DNA from: Candidatus Aminicenantota bacterium
GTDB taxonomy: Bacteria > Acidobacteriota > Aminicenantia > Aminicenantales > Aminicenantaceae
DNA: 56,360 nt
Assembly (NCBI GenBank): GCA_011772475.1
Contig: WVZK01000143.1
Span: 1 to 56,360, forward strand
Direction of reading: 5' to 3'
A program made the translations under genes and the position numbers. The notes beneath the pieces were generated by a model that saw only the letters and a list, made by a program, of their open reading frames with translations, was not told the origin of the DNA and did no database searches. Shown here one piece after another: positions 33,532 through 42,556 of the stretch (position 1 is the stretch's first letter; each line of letters starts with the position of its first letter).

Positions 33532-34749
33532 ATGAAAAGGAAATCACAAATTGTTTCTGTAGAGCAAGCTCTAAAAATAGTCAAAGCGGGAAAGCTCATC
33601 ATTATCGTCGATGATGAAGACAGGGAGAATGAAGGCGACCTTATGGTTGCCGCTGAAAAAGTAACTCCAGAAGTGATCAATTTCATGACCAAGCACGGGC
33701 GCGGTCTTATCTGCATGCCCTTGACAGAAAAAAGGCTAAGGGAGCTCGAGATTCCTCTAATGGTTCGAGATAACACAGCGCCCTTCCAGACAGCTTTTAC
33801 TGTTTCCATAGATGCGAAAAAGGGAGTGACAACGGGCATTTCAGCTTATGACCGGGCTAAAACAATTCTGACAGCCATAGACCCCAAAACGCACCCCTCA
33901 GGCCTGACTCGACCCGGGCATATTTTTCCCCTTCAAGCGCAGGAAGGCGGCGTCCTGGAAAGGGCGGGCCAGACAGAGGCAGCACTGGATATCGCCCGCC
34001 TGGCTGGATTAAGGCCTGCAGGCGTCATCTGCGAGGTCATGAACGAAGACGGTACCATGGCCAGGATGCCTCAACTCGAGGAATTTAGCCAGGTACATGA
34101 TATTCCCATCCTGACTATCGCTGACCTTATAAAATACAGGATGAGGCATGAAAGGCTTGTCACTAAGATAGAAGAAGCTGATTTGCCGACCAAGTTTGGG
34201 CACTTCAAGGTGATGATTTTTGAAGACAGCATCCATAAGGAGCACCATATAGCCCTGGTCAAGGGAGAAATAAAAAAGGACGAACCCACATTCGTGCGTG
34301 CTCACTCTCAGTGTTTGACCGGAGACACCTTTGGTTCAGTTCGCTGCGACTGTGGCGAGCAGCTTCACAAATCCATGGAAATGATAAACAAAGAGGGAAA
34401 GGGAGTCATCCTTTACATCCTCAGTCATGAGGGAAGAGGCATCGGCTTCGCCAACAAAATCAAAGCCTATGCCATCCAAGAACGGGGGGCAGATACTTAT
34501 GAAGCCAACCAAAAACTGGGTTTTAAGGCTGACCAGAGGGAGTACGGAATAGGAGCTCAAGTCCTGGTTTCCCTGGGAGTTAACAAGCTGCGTCTGATAA
34601 CCAATAATCCTCGAAAATTCATTGGGCTTTCAGGATATGGATTAGAAATTGTGGAAAGAGTACCTATCGAAATTCCCCCTAACAAGGTAAACCTCAAATA
34701 TCTGAAGGCCAAGAAAGAAAAAATGGGCCATTTCCTGGATATGGTCTAA
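33532..34749 (+). CDS. ribBA: Bifunctional 3,4-dihydroxy-2-butanone-4-phosphate synthase / GTP cyclohydrolase II
   Basis: Supplies both branches of riboflavin synthesis. The 405-residue fusion has an N-terminal DHBP synthase domain (DDEDRENEGDLMVAAE with acidic metal ligands, 'GRGLICMPL', 'HPSGLTRPGHIFPL', 'EVMNEDGTMARM') and a C-terminal cyclohydrolase domain with the zinc cysteines of 'SQCLTGDTFGSVRCDCGEQL' and 'SHEGRGIGFANKI'. An AGAAGGA site precedes the ATG. It is the last gene of the ftsY-rib transcript and faces dtd. Confidence 0.96.
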   Translation: MKRKSQIVSVEQALKIVKAGKLIIIVDDEDRENEGDLMVAAEKVTPEVINFMTKHGRGLICMPLTEKRLRELEIPLMVRDNTAPFQTAFTVSIDAKKGVTTGISAYDRAKTILTAIDPKTHPSGLTRPGHIFPLQAQEGGVLERAGQTEAALDIARLAGLRPAGVICEVMNEDGTMARMPQLEEFSQVHDIPILTIADLIKYRMRHERLVTKIEEADLPTKFGHFKVMIFEDSIHKEHHIALVKGEIKKDEPTFVRAHSQCLTGDTFGSVRCDCGEQLHKSMEMINKEGKGVILYILSHEGRGIGFANKIKAYAIQERGADTYEANQKLGFKADQREYGIGAQVLVSLGVNKLRLITNNPRKFIGLSGYGLEIVERVPIEIPPNKVNLKYLKAKKEKMGHFLDMV

Positions 34750-34777
34750 GACAAAAATCCTGCCCATGCCTTAAAAT

Positions 34778-35233
34778 CTAATCACTATAAGATCTTTTCT
34801 TTTCAAGAATAAAAGTAACAGGGCCATCATTGACCATACGGACATCCATCAGGGATCCGAAAACTCCTGTTTCAACCTTAATGCCTCTCTGCTTTATTTG
34901 ATCAACAAAATAACGAAAAAGCTCCTCGGCTCTTTCTGGCAACTCAGCTTTGTCAAAACTAGGTCTCCTTCCTTTTTTTGTAGAGCCAGCAAGTGTGAAC
35001 TGAGAAACCGCCAGCACTCCTCCTCTGGTCTCTGTCAAGGATAAGTTCATTTTTCCTTCCTCATCCGGGAAAATGCGGAGCTCCACCACTTTTTTCGCCA
35101 GATATTGGGCATCGTCCTCTGAATCGCCTTTTTCAATGCCTACAAGGAGGCAAATTCCCCTCTCTATTTCTCCTTTGATCTTTCCCTGTACCTCGACCGC
35201 AGCCTGTTTAACCCTCTGTAAGACGATCTTCAT
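34778..35233 (-). CDS. dtd: D-aminoacyl-tRNA deacylase
   Basis: Hydrolyses D-amino acids and glycine wrongly attached to tRNA. The 151-residue protein contains the two hallmark motifs, SQFTLAG (catalytic strand) and NDGPVTFIL, which together form the chiral pocket (GP motif). The length is typical. It lies 11 bases downstream of murJ in the same direction and converges with ribBA. Confidence 0.94.
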   Translation of the reverse strand: MKIVLQRVKQAAVEVQGKIKGEIERGICLLVGIEKGDSEDDAQYLAKKVVELRIFPDEEGKMNLSLTETRGGVLAVSQFTLAGSTKKGRRPSFDKAELPERAEELFRYFVDQIKQRGIKVETGVFGSLMDVRMVNDGPVTFILEKKRSYSD

Positions 35234-35243
35234 CTTGTTCCTC

Positions 35244-36824
35244 TTATTCCTTCAATATTTTCTCACGAGAAAAGATATCTCTTAAGCTTCTTAGCTCTTC
35301 GTGGTTAAAGAGCAGATTAATCAGGAGATAAGCGAGGATCCCAATTAAAATGGCCGAGGCCAGTACTCCAAGCTGTTCTAAGAAAACAAGGCGCTGGAAG
35401 TCAAAATGACTCATAAAAAACCAGACACCCAATCCCATCACAGCCGCCGAAAAAGAAGATTTCAAGGCTGATGCTGAAAATCCTTTCCGCTCTATCTTCC
35501 CGATCTTTCTTTCCAGCAAGATAAAAAGTAGCAAGAAATTTAAGACGGCAGAAATAGAGAGGGCCAGGGCTATGCCTCCCACCCGAAGTGGCCTCATCAA
35601 GATCCAAGAGAGCGAAATATAGCTTATCATCACAAAAAAGGCGACAATAACAGGGGTTTTAGTGTCCTTGAGGGAGTGGAAAGCAGAGGCTAAAATTTTT
35701 ACGCCAGATATAAAAGGAAGTCCAAAAGAAAAAAAGAACAGGCATGAAGCACTCATGGCTGTTGACTGTTCATCGAAGACACCCCTTTGAAAAAGAACTT
35801 GTATGATGGGCCGGCTCAAAACAAGCAGCCCAACCATAGCAGGAATGGTAACAAAAAATACCAGCTTAAAAGAGAAAATAAGAGTTCTTTTCATACCCAG
35901 AATATCACGATGGGCAGTCAATTCGGACAGAGTGGGAAGTAGGGCAATGGAAAGGGCGATCGAAAAGATACCAAGAGTAAGCTCCTGAACTCTTGTTGCA
36001 TAATAAAGAGATGAGACGCTTCCTTCCTCCAACACCGAGGCTATCATCCGGCTTATAGCAAGGTTTATCTGAATAATCCCGGCGCCAAATATGCCCGGAA
36101 TCATAAGCTTGGCCACCTTACGAACGGCAGGCTGGGAAAAAGAGAGACTAAATTTGAACCGCATTCCCCTTTTCCAGAGATAAGGAAGCTGGAAAACAAG
36201 CTGAAAAATCCCTCCGATAACGACCCCGACTGCAAAGACAAGAGCCGGCTCGTCCGCTTTTCTAGCAAAAAGAACTGCAATGCTGATGATCGCCAGGTTA
36301 AAAAGCACAGGGGTAAAGGCAGGAACGAAAAATTTATGGAAAGAATTCAGGATTGCCATGGCTAGCGCGGCTAAACTGATTAAAAATATGTAGGGAAACA
36401 TTATTCGCGTAAGAAAAATCGTCAGCTCCCATTTCCCTTCTACATCCCCAAAACCAGGCGCTATAATTTTGACCAAAAGAGGAGAAAGGATGATGCCCAG
36501 GACTGCAAGAACAGCCATAACAACGGTTAAGTTAAAAAAGAAGGTATTGGCAAATTTCCAGAGCTCTTTTTTCGATTTTTCCTGCTTTACCTGAGTAAAA
36601 ACAGGAATAAATGCCGCTGTCATCGCCCCTTCGCCTGTCAACCTCCTGAGCAGATTAGGGATTATATAAGCGATGTAAAATGCATCGGCACCTTTGCCAG
36701 TTCCCAGGTAATACGCCTGGATCATGTCTCTGATATAGCCAAATATTCTGCTCAGAAACGTGGGGGCTGCCACGGCAAAAGTCGACCTGACCAATCTTCG
36801 ATCTCGCTCTTTTTGCTTCATCAT
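35244..36824 (-). CDS. murJ: Lipid II flippase MurJ
   Basis: Flips the peptidoglycan precursor lipid II across the inner membrane. The 526 residues make about 14 membrane helices of the MVF family, with the N-terminal 'SRIFGYIRDMIQAYYLGTG' and 'RRLTGEGAMTAAFIPVF' motifs, including the conserved arginines and the SRxxG segment. ATGATG marks the start; the second ATG (36821) has the better AAGGA spacing. It is followed by dtd. Its upstream gap with rpsT is occupied by repeats. Confidence 0.95.
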   Translation of the reverse strand: MMKQKERDRRLVRSTFAVAAPTFLSRIFGYIRDMIQAYYLGTGKGADAFYIAYIIPNLLRRLTGEGAMTAAFIPVFTQVKQEKSKKELWKFANTFFFNLTVVMAVLAVLGIILSPLLVKIIAPGFGDVEGKWELTIFLTRIMFPYIFLISLAALAMAILNSFHKFFVPAFTPVLFNLAIISIAVLFARKADEPALVFAVGVVIGGIFQLVFQLPYLWKRGMRFKFSLSFSQPAVRKVAKLMIPGIFGAGIIQINLAISRMIASVLEEGSVSSLYYATRVQELTLGIFSIALSIALLPTLSELTAHRDILGMKRTLIFSFKLVFFVTIPAMVGLLVLSRPIIQVLFQRGVFDEQSTAMSASCLFFFSFGLPFISGVKILASAFHSLKDTKTPVIVAFFVMISYISLSWILMRPLRVGGIALALSISAVLNFLLLFILLERKIGKIERKGFSASALKSSFSAAVMGLGVWFFMSHFDFQRLVFLEQLGVLASAILIGILAYLLINLLFNHEELRSLRDIFSREKILKE

Positions 36825-36848
36825 TTCCTTACATGAAAAGCATGAAAA

Positions 36849-36985
36849 GGGGACAGGCTACTCTTTCTGCATAAAGAGAGGGGAATGTTTTCGTCAAATA
36901 TCCCAGCCCCAATAAAGGAAATTTGAGGAAAATGGGGCCTGGCCCCATTTCTTGAACTTTTTTCCAGAAAAAGTAGCCTGTCCCC
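36849..36985. repeat. Inverted pair of GGGGACAGGCTAC repeats with a central palindrome
   Basis: GGGGACAGGCTACTCTTTC (36849-36867) and the inverted AGAAAAAGTAGCCTGTCCCC (36966-36985) bracket a perfect palindrome with arms AAATGGGGCC and GGCCCCATTT around a single T (36930-36950). The element lies between the divergent murJ and rpsT genes, immediately before the rpsT promoter. Confidence 0.8.
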
Positions 36986-37006
36986 ATTTTTTATCCTATC
37001 CAGAGG

Positions 37007-37035
37007 TTGACTTTGGAATAGAGATATCTTATCAT
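37007..37035 (+). promoter_or_regulatory. Promoter of rpsT
   Basis: TTGACT (37007-37012) and TATCAT (37030-37035) are 17 bases apart, giving a leader of about 18 bases before the ATG at 37060. It rules out the longer reading frame that opens at 36952. Confidence 0.65.
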
Positions 37036-37059
37036 ACCAGTTCCAAAAAAGAGAGAGAA

Positions 37060-37341
37060 ATGGCCATCCTTAAATCAGCAATACAACAGTGGAGACGAAG
37101 CCTGCGCAGGAATACTATAAATAAAAGAAACAAATCTGCTCTCCGCAGTCAGATAAAAAAATTAAATGAGGCCATTAAAAATAAGGACCAAGAAACAGCC
37201 CAGAAGCTTCTCCCTCTCACTTTCTCCCTCATTGATAAGTCAATCAAAAAAGGGGCTATTCATGAAAACAAAGGGAACAGACACAAGTCAAGGTTGAGCC
37301 GGCAGATCGAAATGATTAATCCCTCCGTTCCCTCCAAGTGA
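37060..37341 (+). CDS. rpsT: 30S ribosomal protein S20
   Basis: A basic, all-helical protein that binds the 5' domain of 16S rRNA. From the ATG at 37060 it has 93 residues, starting MAILKSAIQQWRRSLRR, the typical S20 N-terminus, followed by 'NKRNKSALRSQIKKLNEAI' and 'KGAIHENKGNRHKSRLSRQI'. The frame is open further upstream, but that stretch crosses a repeat and the promoter. Its last 26 bases overlap, tail to tail, the end of holA on the other strand. Confidence 0.95.
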   Translation: MAILKSAIQQWRRSLRRNTINKRNKSALRSQIKKLNEAIKNKDQETAQKLLPLTFSLIDKSIKKGAIHENKGNRHKSRLSRQIEMINPSVPSK

Positions 37342-38404
37342 TTCTTTCCTTCTTTCGAGGCCCACAATAATCAAACAGGAAGCTTTCTAGAAGAGTTTGA
37401 GGATTGAGAGAGGTCGTCTTCATCTTTAAATCAACCTCTTCAAGCTCTGCCAAAACGCGATTCAAATCTCCCATGGAAAATCTTTCGACCAAAGAGAAAA
37501 ATTCCCTAAACTTAGCAGCATAAAAGTTTCCAAATTTTTCATGGATATGGGGCCTCAATTCCTTGAAAATCGCCTTCCTGTCCATGCTTTTTTCCTTAAT
37601 TAGGAGCTTGGCCAGAAAAATATCGCGAAAGAACTTGGCCATCGAACCCAGAATATACTCAGGCTTCACTCCCTCTTTAAACAGGTTATTCATAACCATA
37701 AGACTCCGTTCAAAATCAGCCTTTCCCAGGCTATCAGCTATTTCCCATTCAAAAAAGCTCTTGATCCAACCGGAAACCTGGTTGACGTCATCCAATTCAA
37801 TCTCGTTTTTATCACCCACGAATGTTATAAGTTTTTCTATCTCATTACTCACCCTTCTCAAGTCATTCCCGGCAAGCTCCTGGAGCTTTATTTTCGCTTC
37901 ATGAGCCGCTGTCTTTCCCTGAGAGAGAAACTTTTTATCCATCCAAGCAAAAAGAGCTTTTTCTTTCAAGAATCTCAACTCCTTCAAGCTTGCTGCTTTT
38001 GGAGAAAGCGAAGAAAAAAATCTGAAGAGGGAGGTATTTTTTTTGATTTTTCCGGAGAAAACGATGACGATGACAGTCTTCGAAGGAGGAGATGAGAAAT
38101 AGGCCTTCAATATTGATTCCTCAGTGGAGGAAAGGTTTTCCCTCCTGCCTTTAGGAACTTCGACGACAATTATCCGCCATGGTGAGATAAAGATAGGAAG
38201 AGCCCTTGCCGAATCGATGACTTCCGCCCATGAGTTTTCTTCAAGGTTGAATCTCTCCACACTGTAATCCTGAATTTCGGGAGAAATAAGGGCTTCTTTG
38301 AGTTCGTCAACAAACTCCCAGGCAAGAAAAGTCTCCTCTCCATAGAAAAAATAACAGGGGAGAAGATTCTCTTCTTTTATCTCTTTACCCTGGAAACTTG
38401 CCAC
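37316..38404 (-). CDS. holA: DNA polymerase III delta subunit
   Basis: The clamp-loader subunit that opens the beta clamp. The 362-residue protein begins at GTG (MASFQGKEIKEEN...) and has the family's 'CYFFYGEETFLAWEFVDEL', 'RALPIFISPWRIIVVEVPKG', and a C-terminal collar domain ('FFEWEIADSLGKADFERSL...LGSMAKFFRDIFLAKLL'). It starts four bases after the lptE stop, so it is coupled to lptE and leuS. The C-terminus overlaps rpsT on the opposite strand. Confidence 0.92.
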   Translation of the reverse strand: MASFQGKEIKEENLLPCYFFYGEETFLAWEFVDELKEALISPEIQDYSVERFNLEENSWAEVIDSARALPIFISPWRIIVVEVPKGRRENLSSTEESILKAYFSSPPSKTVIVIVFSGKIKKNTSLFRFFSSLSPKAASLKELRFLKEKALFAWMDKKFLSQGKTAAHEAKIKLQELAGNDLRRVSNEIEKLITFVGDKNEIELDDVNQVSGWIKSFFEWEIADSLGKADFERSLMVMNNLFKEGVKPEYILGSMAKFFRDIFLAKLLIKEKSMDRKAIFKELRPHIHEKFGNFYAAKFREFFSLVERFSMGDLNRVLAELEEVDLKMKTTSLNPQTLLESFLFDYCGPRKKERITWRERRD

Positions 38405-38408
38405 TCTT

Positions 38409-38942
38409 CTAGAATCCTTCCAAAATCGTGCTCACTAAACTTCTGGCGAATTTCACTGCTACTTTGTCCAAAGCTTCTGATTCGACAGACTCAAAATCTA
38501 CCCCTTCTGGCACCTCGTATTCTTCCACGTATTGAAAATTTGGAGTGTTGAAGATAATTTTCTGATTAGCCAGATCTTTCAGGGTGATCTTAGCCGCAAC
38601 GATGATATTGTACCGATCAGCAGTTGCCTCCTTCGAAAAAGCTATCGGGGTAACTCGGAAGCTAATTATTTCTCCTATCAGGATCGCATCTGCGGACTCC
38701 ATATTTCCGGTGATCTCCACTTTTCCTCTAGCCACAATCTCATCAATAACGCTCTGGGTTAGCTTTAGGTCAAGCTCAAAGCGTGTGGTTAAGTTTTTGA
38801 ACATAGGAATGTTCATTTTCTTTATATGGGGAGGAAGAAAGCTTCCCGTCCCCCGAAGATGATAACCACAGTGGATAAAGAAGAGGCATAAGAGAAAAAG
38901 AAAGAAGAATTTTTTCATAGCAGGCCAAGCAAAAACATTCAC
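38409..38942 (-). CDS. lptE: LPS-assembly lipoprotein LptE
   Basis: Outer-membrane lipoprotein that plugs the LptD barrel. The 177-residue protein has a short signal peptide ending at FFIHC, with Cys the likely lipid site, followed by 'GYHLRGTGSFLPPHIKKM', the LptE/RlpB hallmark, and 'FKNLTTRFELDLKLTQSVIDEI'. The GTG at 38942 overlaps the leuS stop (GTGA); an in-frame ATG at 38918 would give a shorter n-region. The leuS-lptE-holA order matches E. coli. Confidence 0.9.
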   Translation of the reverse strand: MNVFAWPAMKKFFFLFLLCLFFIHCGYHLRGTGSFLPPHIKKMNIPMFKNLTTRFELDLKLTQSVIDEIVARGKVEITGNMESADAILIGEIISFRVTPIAFSKEATADRYNIIVAAKITLKDLANQKIIFNTPNFQYVEEYEVPEGVDFESVESEALDKVAVKFARSLVSTILEGF

Positions 38943-41419
38943 AATACTATGTTAACCAGTCTGTTCTTGACGCATATTATTTTTTTGACCTTTTTCTCTC
39001 CTACAAGACTTTTGATCCGATCTAAGCCAAGAGCCATTTCCTTAACTTGATCCTCGTCTAAATCTCTTTCCGCTTCAAATTTACCCCTCAGCTTGCCGCT
39101 GACCTGAACGATAATCGTGACTTTCTCCTCAGTGGCCAGGTCAGGGTCGAAAGACGGCCAAGGAGAGTGGATAAGAAAAGTCTTATGACCCATTCTTTCC
39201 CATAACTCTTCGCAAAGATGAGGAGCAAAGGGCGAGAGAAGCAGAACAAGGTTCTCGAGGGATTCTCTCAACAGATTCTTCCCTCTAACGCTTTGAATTA
39301 AGGTCTTTGTTTCTTTCTTGATCAGGTTGTAAAACTCCATTATTGAACTTATGGCTGTATTCAAATGGTATCTTTTGTCAATATCATCGGTGACTTTTCT
39401 AATAGTCTGGTGCATTTTAATTCTCAGTTTACTGGCTTTTTCCTCAATTTCTGTCTCTTCCTGAGAACTGGGCTTCTGTCTAAACAGGTCTAGATTTTCC
39501 TGAATTGTAGCCCAGAGACGATTCAGGAATCTGAAGCACCCGTCTATCCCCTCATCGTTCCAGACGAACTCTTTTTCCGGAGGAGAAGCGAAAAGAATAA
39601 AAAGTCTCAGCGAATCTGCCCCGTATTTTTCTACTATATCGTCAGGATCAACAACATTTCCCTTTGATTTTGACATCTTGGCTCCGTCCTTGACAACCAT
39701 ACCCTGGGCAAGCAAGCGAGGAAAAGGCTCGTTTATTACCGTTAATCCAAAATCTCTGAAATATTTGCAGAAAAAGCGAGCATAAATCAGATGAAGAATT
39801 GCATGTTCCACTCCGCCTATATAAATATCAACAGGAAGCCAGTAGTCGGCAGCTTGAGGGCTAAAAGGAAGCTTTTCTTCCTTGGGGGAGGTATAACGAA
39901 AAAAATACCAGGATGAGTCAAAAAAAGTGTCCATGGTGTCTGTTTCCCTCCGCGCTTCACCTTTACATTTAGGACACGTAGTCTTGACAAAGCTTTCCAC
40001 TTTTTCAAGAGGCGAACCTTCTTCTCCCTTTAGTTCAACATCGAGAGGGAGCACAACTGGCAGATCTTCATAAGGAACTCCTACTATTCCACATTTCTGG
40101 CAGTGGATTACGGGGATAGGGGTACCCCAATAGCGCTGCCTGGAAATGCCCCAGTCCCTGAGCCGATAAAGTATGCTTTTTCTCCCGAATCTCTGTTCTT
40201 GGGCGTGCTGGCACATCTCCTCTATAGCTTCAAGTGAAGGTTTCTTTGAGAAAGGCCCGGAATTAACAACCGCGCCATAATCTTCAAAAGACTCTTCCGG
40301 CTCTTCCGGAGGAGATTCCCCTTCAGGAATAATAACAACCTTAATCGGCAGGGAATATTTTTTAGCAAACTCGAAATCTCTCTGGTCATGGGCAGGGACA
40401 GCCATGATCGCTCCTGTCCCGTATTCCATCAAAACATAATTTGAGATCCAAATCGGAATCTCTTCACCGTTGAAAGGATTAATGGCTTTCTTGCCTGTAT
40501 CGATTCCCTCCTTTTCCACCTCTCCTGGTTCCTTCCTGAGACGGAGGCTCTCTATATTCTTATCTATCCACTTCTGTAATTTGTCTCTTTGCTTTGAATC
40601 AGCGATTAACTCCTGACTTAACGGATGTTCAGGAGAAAGCGCCAGAAACGTAGCGCCATAGATTGTATCTATCCTTGTTGTAAATACTTCTATTGAAAGG
40701 GGAGTATCAGGAACAGGAAAGGTGATATAAGCCCCTGTACTTTTTCCGATCCAATTTTTTTGCATGAGAAGGACATGCTCAGGCCATTTCTCTAAAATAT
40801 CATGACCTGAAATAAGCTCTTCAGCATAATCTGTGATCTTCAAGAACCATTGCTCCATTTCCTTAAGCTTAACGACAGATTCACACCGCCAGCACCTTTC
40901 TCCGATCACCTGTTCGTTCGCCAGGACGGTCTGGCATTGAGGACACCAGTTAACCTTGCTTTTCTTGCGGTAAGCCAGGTCCCTTTCGAGCATCTTCAGG
41001 AAAATCCACTGGTTCCATTTATAATACTCGGGCAGGCATGTGTTTACCTCTCTCGACCAGTCATAGCTAAAGCCTATTCTCTTCAGCTGATTTCTCATTT
41101 GGGATATGTTGCTGAGAGTCCATTCTTGAGGATGCACCCCCTGAGTAATAGCGGCATTCTCTGCTGGCAGCCCGAGCGCATCCCAGCCGATCGGATGAAT
41201 CACACTAAATCCCTTCATCATCTTATACCGGGAAATAACATCTCCGATCGCATAATTTCGAACCTGGCCCATGTGGATGGCTCCAGAAGGGTAGGGATAC
41301 ATTTCGAGGCAGTAATATTTAGCTTTTTGGGGGTCTTCACAGGACAGAAAAACTTCCTTCTCCTCCCAGATCTTTTGCCATTTTTTCTCGATTTGCTGGA
41401 AATTATATTCTTCCTTCAT
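38939..41419 (-). CDS. leuS: Leucyl-tRNA synthetase
   Basis: Charges tRNA-Leu. The 826-residue class I enzyme carries the HIGH-type motif HMGQ in 'YPYPSGAIHMGQVRNYAIGD', an editing domain (TRIDTIYGATFLALSPEHPL and 'GTGAIMAVPAHDQRDFEF'), the KMSKS motif (KMSKSKGNVV), and a zinc-binding CxxC pair (CPQC...CWRC). It is complete and of usual length. It heads the leuS-lptE-holA operon; no T-box or other leader element is visible. Confidence 0.97.
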   Translation of the reverse strand: MKEEYNFQQIEKKWQKIWEEKEVFLSCEDPQKAKYYCLEMYPYPSGAIHMGQVRNYAIGDVISRYKMMKGFSVIHPIGWDALGLPAENAAITQGVHPQEWTLSNISQMRNQLKRIGFSYDWSREVNTCLPEYYKWNQWIFLKMLERDLAYRKKSKVNWCPQCQTVLANEQVIGERCWRCESVVKLKEMEQWFLKITDYAEELISGHDILEKWPEHVLLMQKNWIGKSTGAYITFPVPDTPLSIEVFTTRIDTIYGATFLALSPEHPLSQELIADSKQRDKLQKWIDKNIESLRLRKEPGEVEKEGIDTGKKAINPFNGEEIPIWISNYVLMEYGTGAIMAVPAHDQRDFEFAKKYSLPIKVVIIPEGESPPEEPEESFEDYGAVVNSGPFSKKPSLEAIEEMCQHAQEQRFGRKSILYRLRDWGISRQRYWGTPIPVIHCQKCGIVGVPYEDLPVVLPLDVELKGEEGSPLEKVESFVKTTCPKCKGEARRETDTMDTFFDSSWYFFRYTSPKEEKLPFSPQAADYWLPVDIYIGGVEHAILHLIYARFFCKYFRDFGLTVINEPFPRLLAQGMVVKDGAKMSKSKGNVVDPDDIVEKYGADSLRLFILFASPPEKEFVWNDEGIDGCFRFLNRLWATIQENLDLFRQKPSSQEETEIEEKASKLRIKMHQTIRKVTDDIDKRYHLNTAISSIMEFYNLIKKETKTLIQSVRGKNLLRESLENLVLLLSPFAPHLCEELWERMGHKTFLIHSPWPSFDPDLATEEKVTIIVQVSGKLRGKFEAERDLDEDQVKEMALGLDRIKSLVGEKKVKKIICVKNRLVNIVL

Positions 41420-41761
41420 CTTTTTAATCTTCTTGTGCTATTCTCAGGGGTTATGATTGAAGAGAGACAGCCTCCTTCTCTATCTTTTTTCTCTGAAATT
41501 CAATCATAAATATTAGATTTATTACCCTTAAAAGTCAATGGGGTCAGGTCTTGCTTTTTGCCTTTTCCCCTCTATGGGGGAGCATAAATGGGGACAGGCC
41601 CCATTTTTGAAAGAAAGAGAACAGTGACTTATCGTCGACAGAAAATTAAAAAATGGGGCCTGTCCCCTTTTTATATATTTCCGCAATGACTTGATTATTA
41701 TCGGGAAATTATATATTTTTCCCATTGTCTTTCAAAAAAACATATTTTCTTATCATTTAAG
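41420..41761. repeat. Repeat-filled gap between leuS and the ABC importer
   Basis: The gap of about 340 bases between divergent genes contains GGGGTCAGGTCTTGCTTTTT (from 41540; the CTTGACC unit inverted), then an inverted pair: GGGGACAGGCCCC inside 41586-41608 and GGGGCCTGTCCCC inside 41649-41672. The remainder is AT-rich. I find no riboswitch, gene or convincing promoter for the importer, although TTGATT (41691) and TATATT (41712) are weak candidates. Confidence 0.75.
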
Positions 41762-42556
41762 ATGGCACTTATCGAAGTAAAAGACCTCTCTGCAGGATAC
41801 GAAAACGGGTATGTTGTGGAGAATATCTCCTTCACTTTGAAAGACGGGGAGTTTCTCTCTATTCTTGGCCGAAACGGATCAGGCAAAAGCACATTGATAA
41901 AAGCTCTCCAAGGATTACTAAAGAATGCTTCAGGTCAGATCACGGTTGATGGTGAAGATATCTTTTCTTTAAAAGCGCGGCGGCTCGCCAAAAAAATTGC
42001 TTATGTTCCCCAGATATTCAGCTTCTCCTTCGAATTCAGTGTGATGGAAACTGTTCTTATGGGAAGGTACATTCATCAGGGCCGCCTGGGTGGCATCTCT
42101 CCATCAGATTCCGGGATTGTCGAAGAAGTTATGAGCCTTGCCGAGATTGACCATCTAAAGGATAAAAAGATAGCCCATTTAAGCGGTGGCGAGCGCCAGA
42201 GAGTTTTTATCGCTCGGGCGTTAGCCCAGGACACGCCTTTTCTTTTTCTCGATGAACCCAGTTCCCATCTGGACATAAGCTATCAGGTAGAAATCTATCA
42301 GATACTTAAGCGCCTGCAAGAAGAGAAAGGCAAAACCATCCTCTCCACCGAGCATAACATTAACCTTGTTATTCCCTACTCGCAAAGACTCATGTTCCTA
42401 AAAGAGGGCAAAGTTAGCGCCTTGGGTGAACCAGAAAAGCTGATTACAAAGGAGAACATTAAAGATGTCTTCAGGGCAGATGTAGAAATAAGAGAAAATA
42501 TCCATTCAAAGCTCCCTGAAATATCCTTAATCCCCAAAGCAGGGGAGGATTCATGA
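41762..42556 (+). CDS. Iron-siderophore/cobalamin-type ABC transporter ATP-binding protein
   Basis: ATPase of a FecCDE/BtuCDF class importer. The 264 residues have Walker A GRNGSGKST (about 38-46), the Q-loop in 'AYVPQIFSFSFEF', signature LSGGERQRVFIARAL, Walker B LFLDEPSSHLD and switch His 'STEHNINLV'. It is the first gene of a three-gene importer with ATGA overlaps. The ATG has no clear ribosome binding site. Substrate cannot be told from this subunit. Confidence 0.9.
   Translation: MALIEVKDLSAGYENGYVVENISFTLKDGEFLSILGRNGSGKSTLIKALQGLLKNASGQITVDGEDIFSLKARRLAKKIAYVPQIFSFSFEFSVMETVLMGRYIHQGRLGGISPSDSGIVEEVMSLAEIDHLKDKKIAHLSGGERQRVFIARALAQDTPFLFLDEPSSHLDISYQVEIYQILKRLQEEKGKTILSTEHNINLVIPYSQRLMFLKEGKVSALGEPEKLITKENIKDVFRADVEIRENIHSKLPEISLIPKAGEDS

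Noticed and set aside
36952-37059. N-terminal extension of S20 in the same frame
   Set aside because: It crosses a dispersed repeat and the rpsT promoter; family proteins begin at MAILKSAI.
41420-41761. Cobalamin riboswitch before the BtuCDF-like importer
   Set aside because: No B12-box-like sequence or conserved stem pattern was found; the gap is occupied by repeats.
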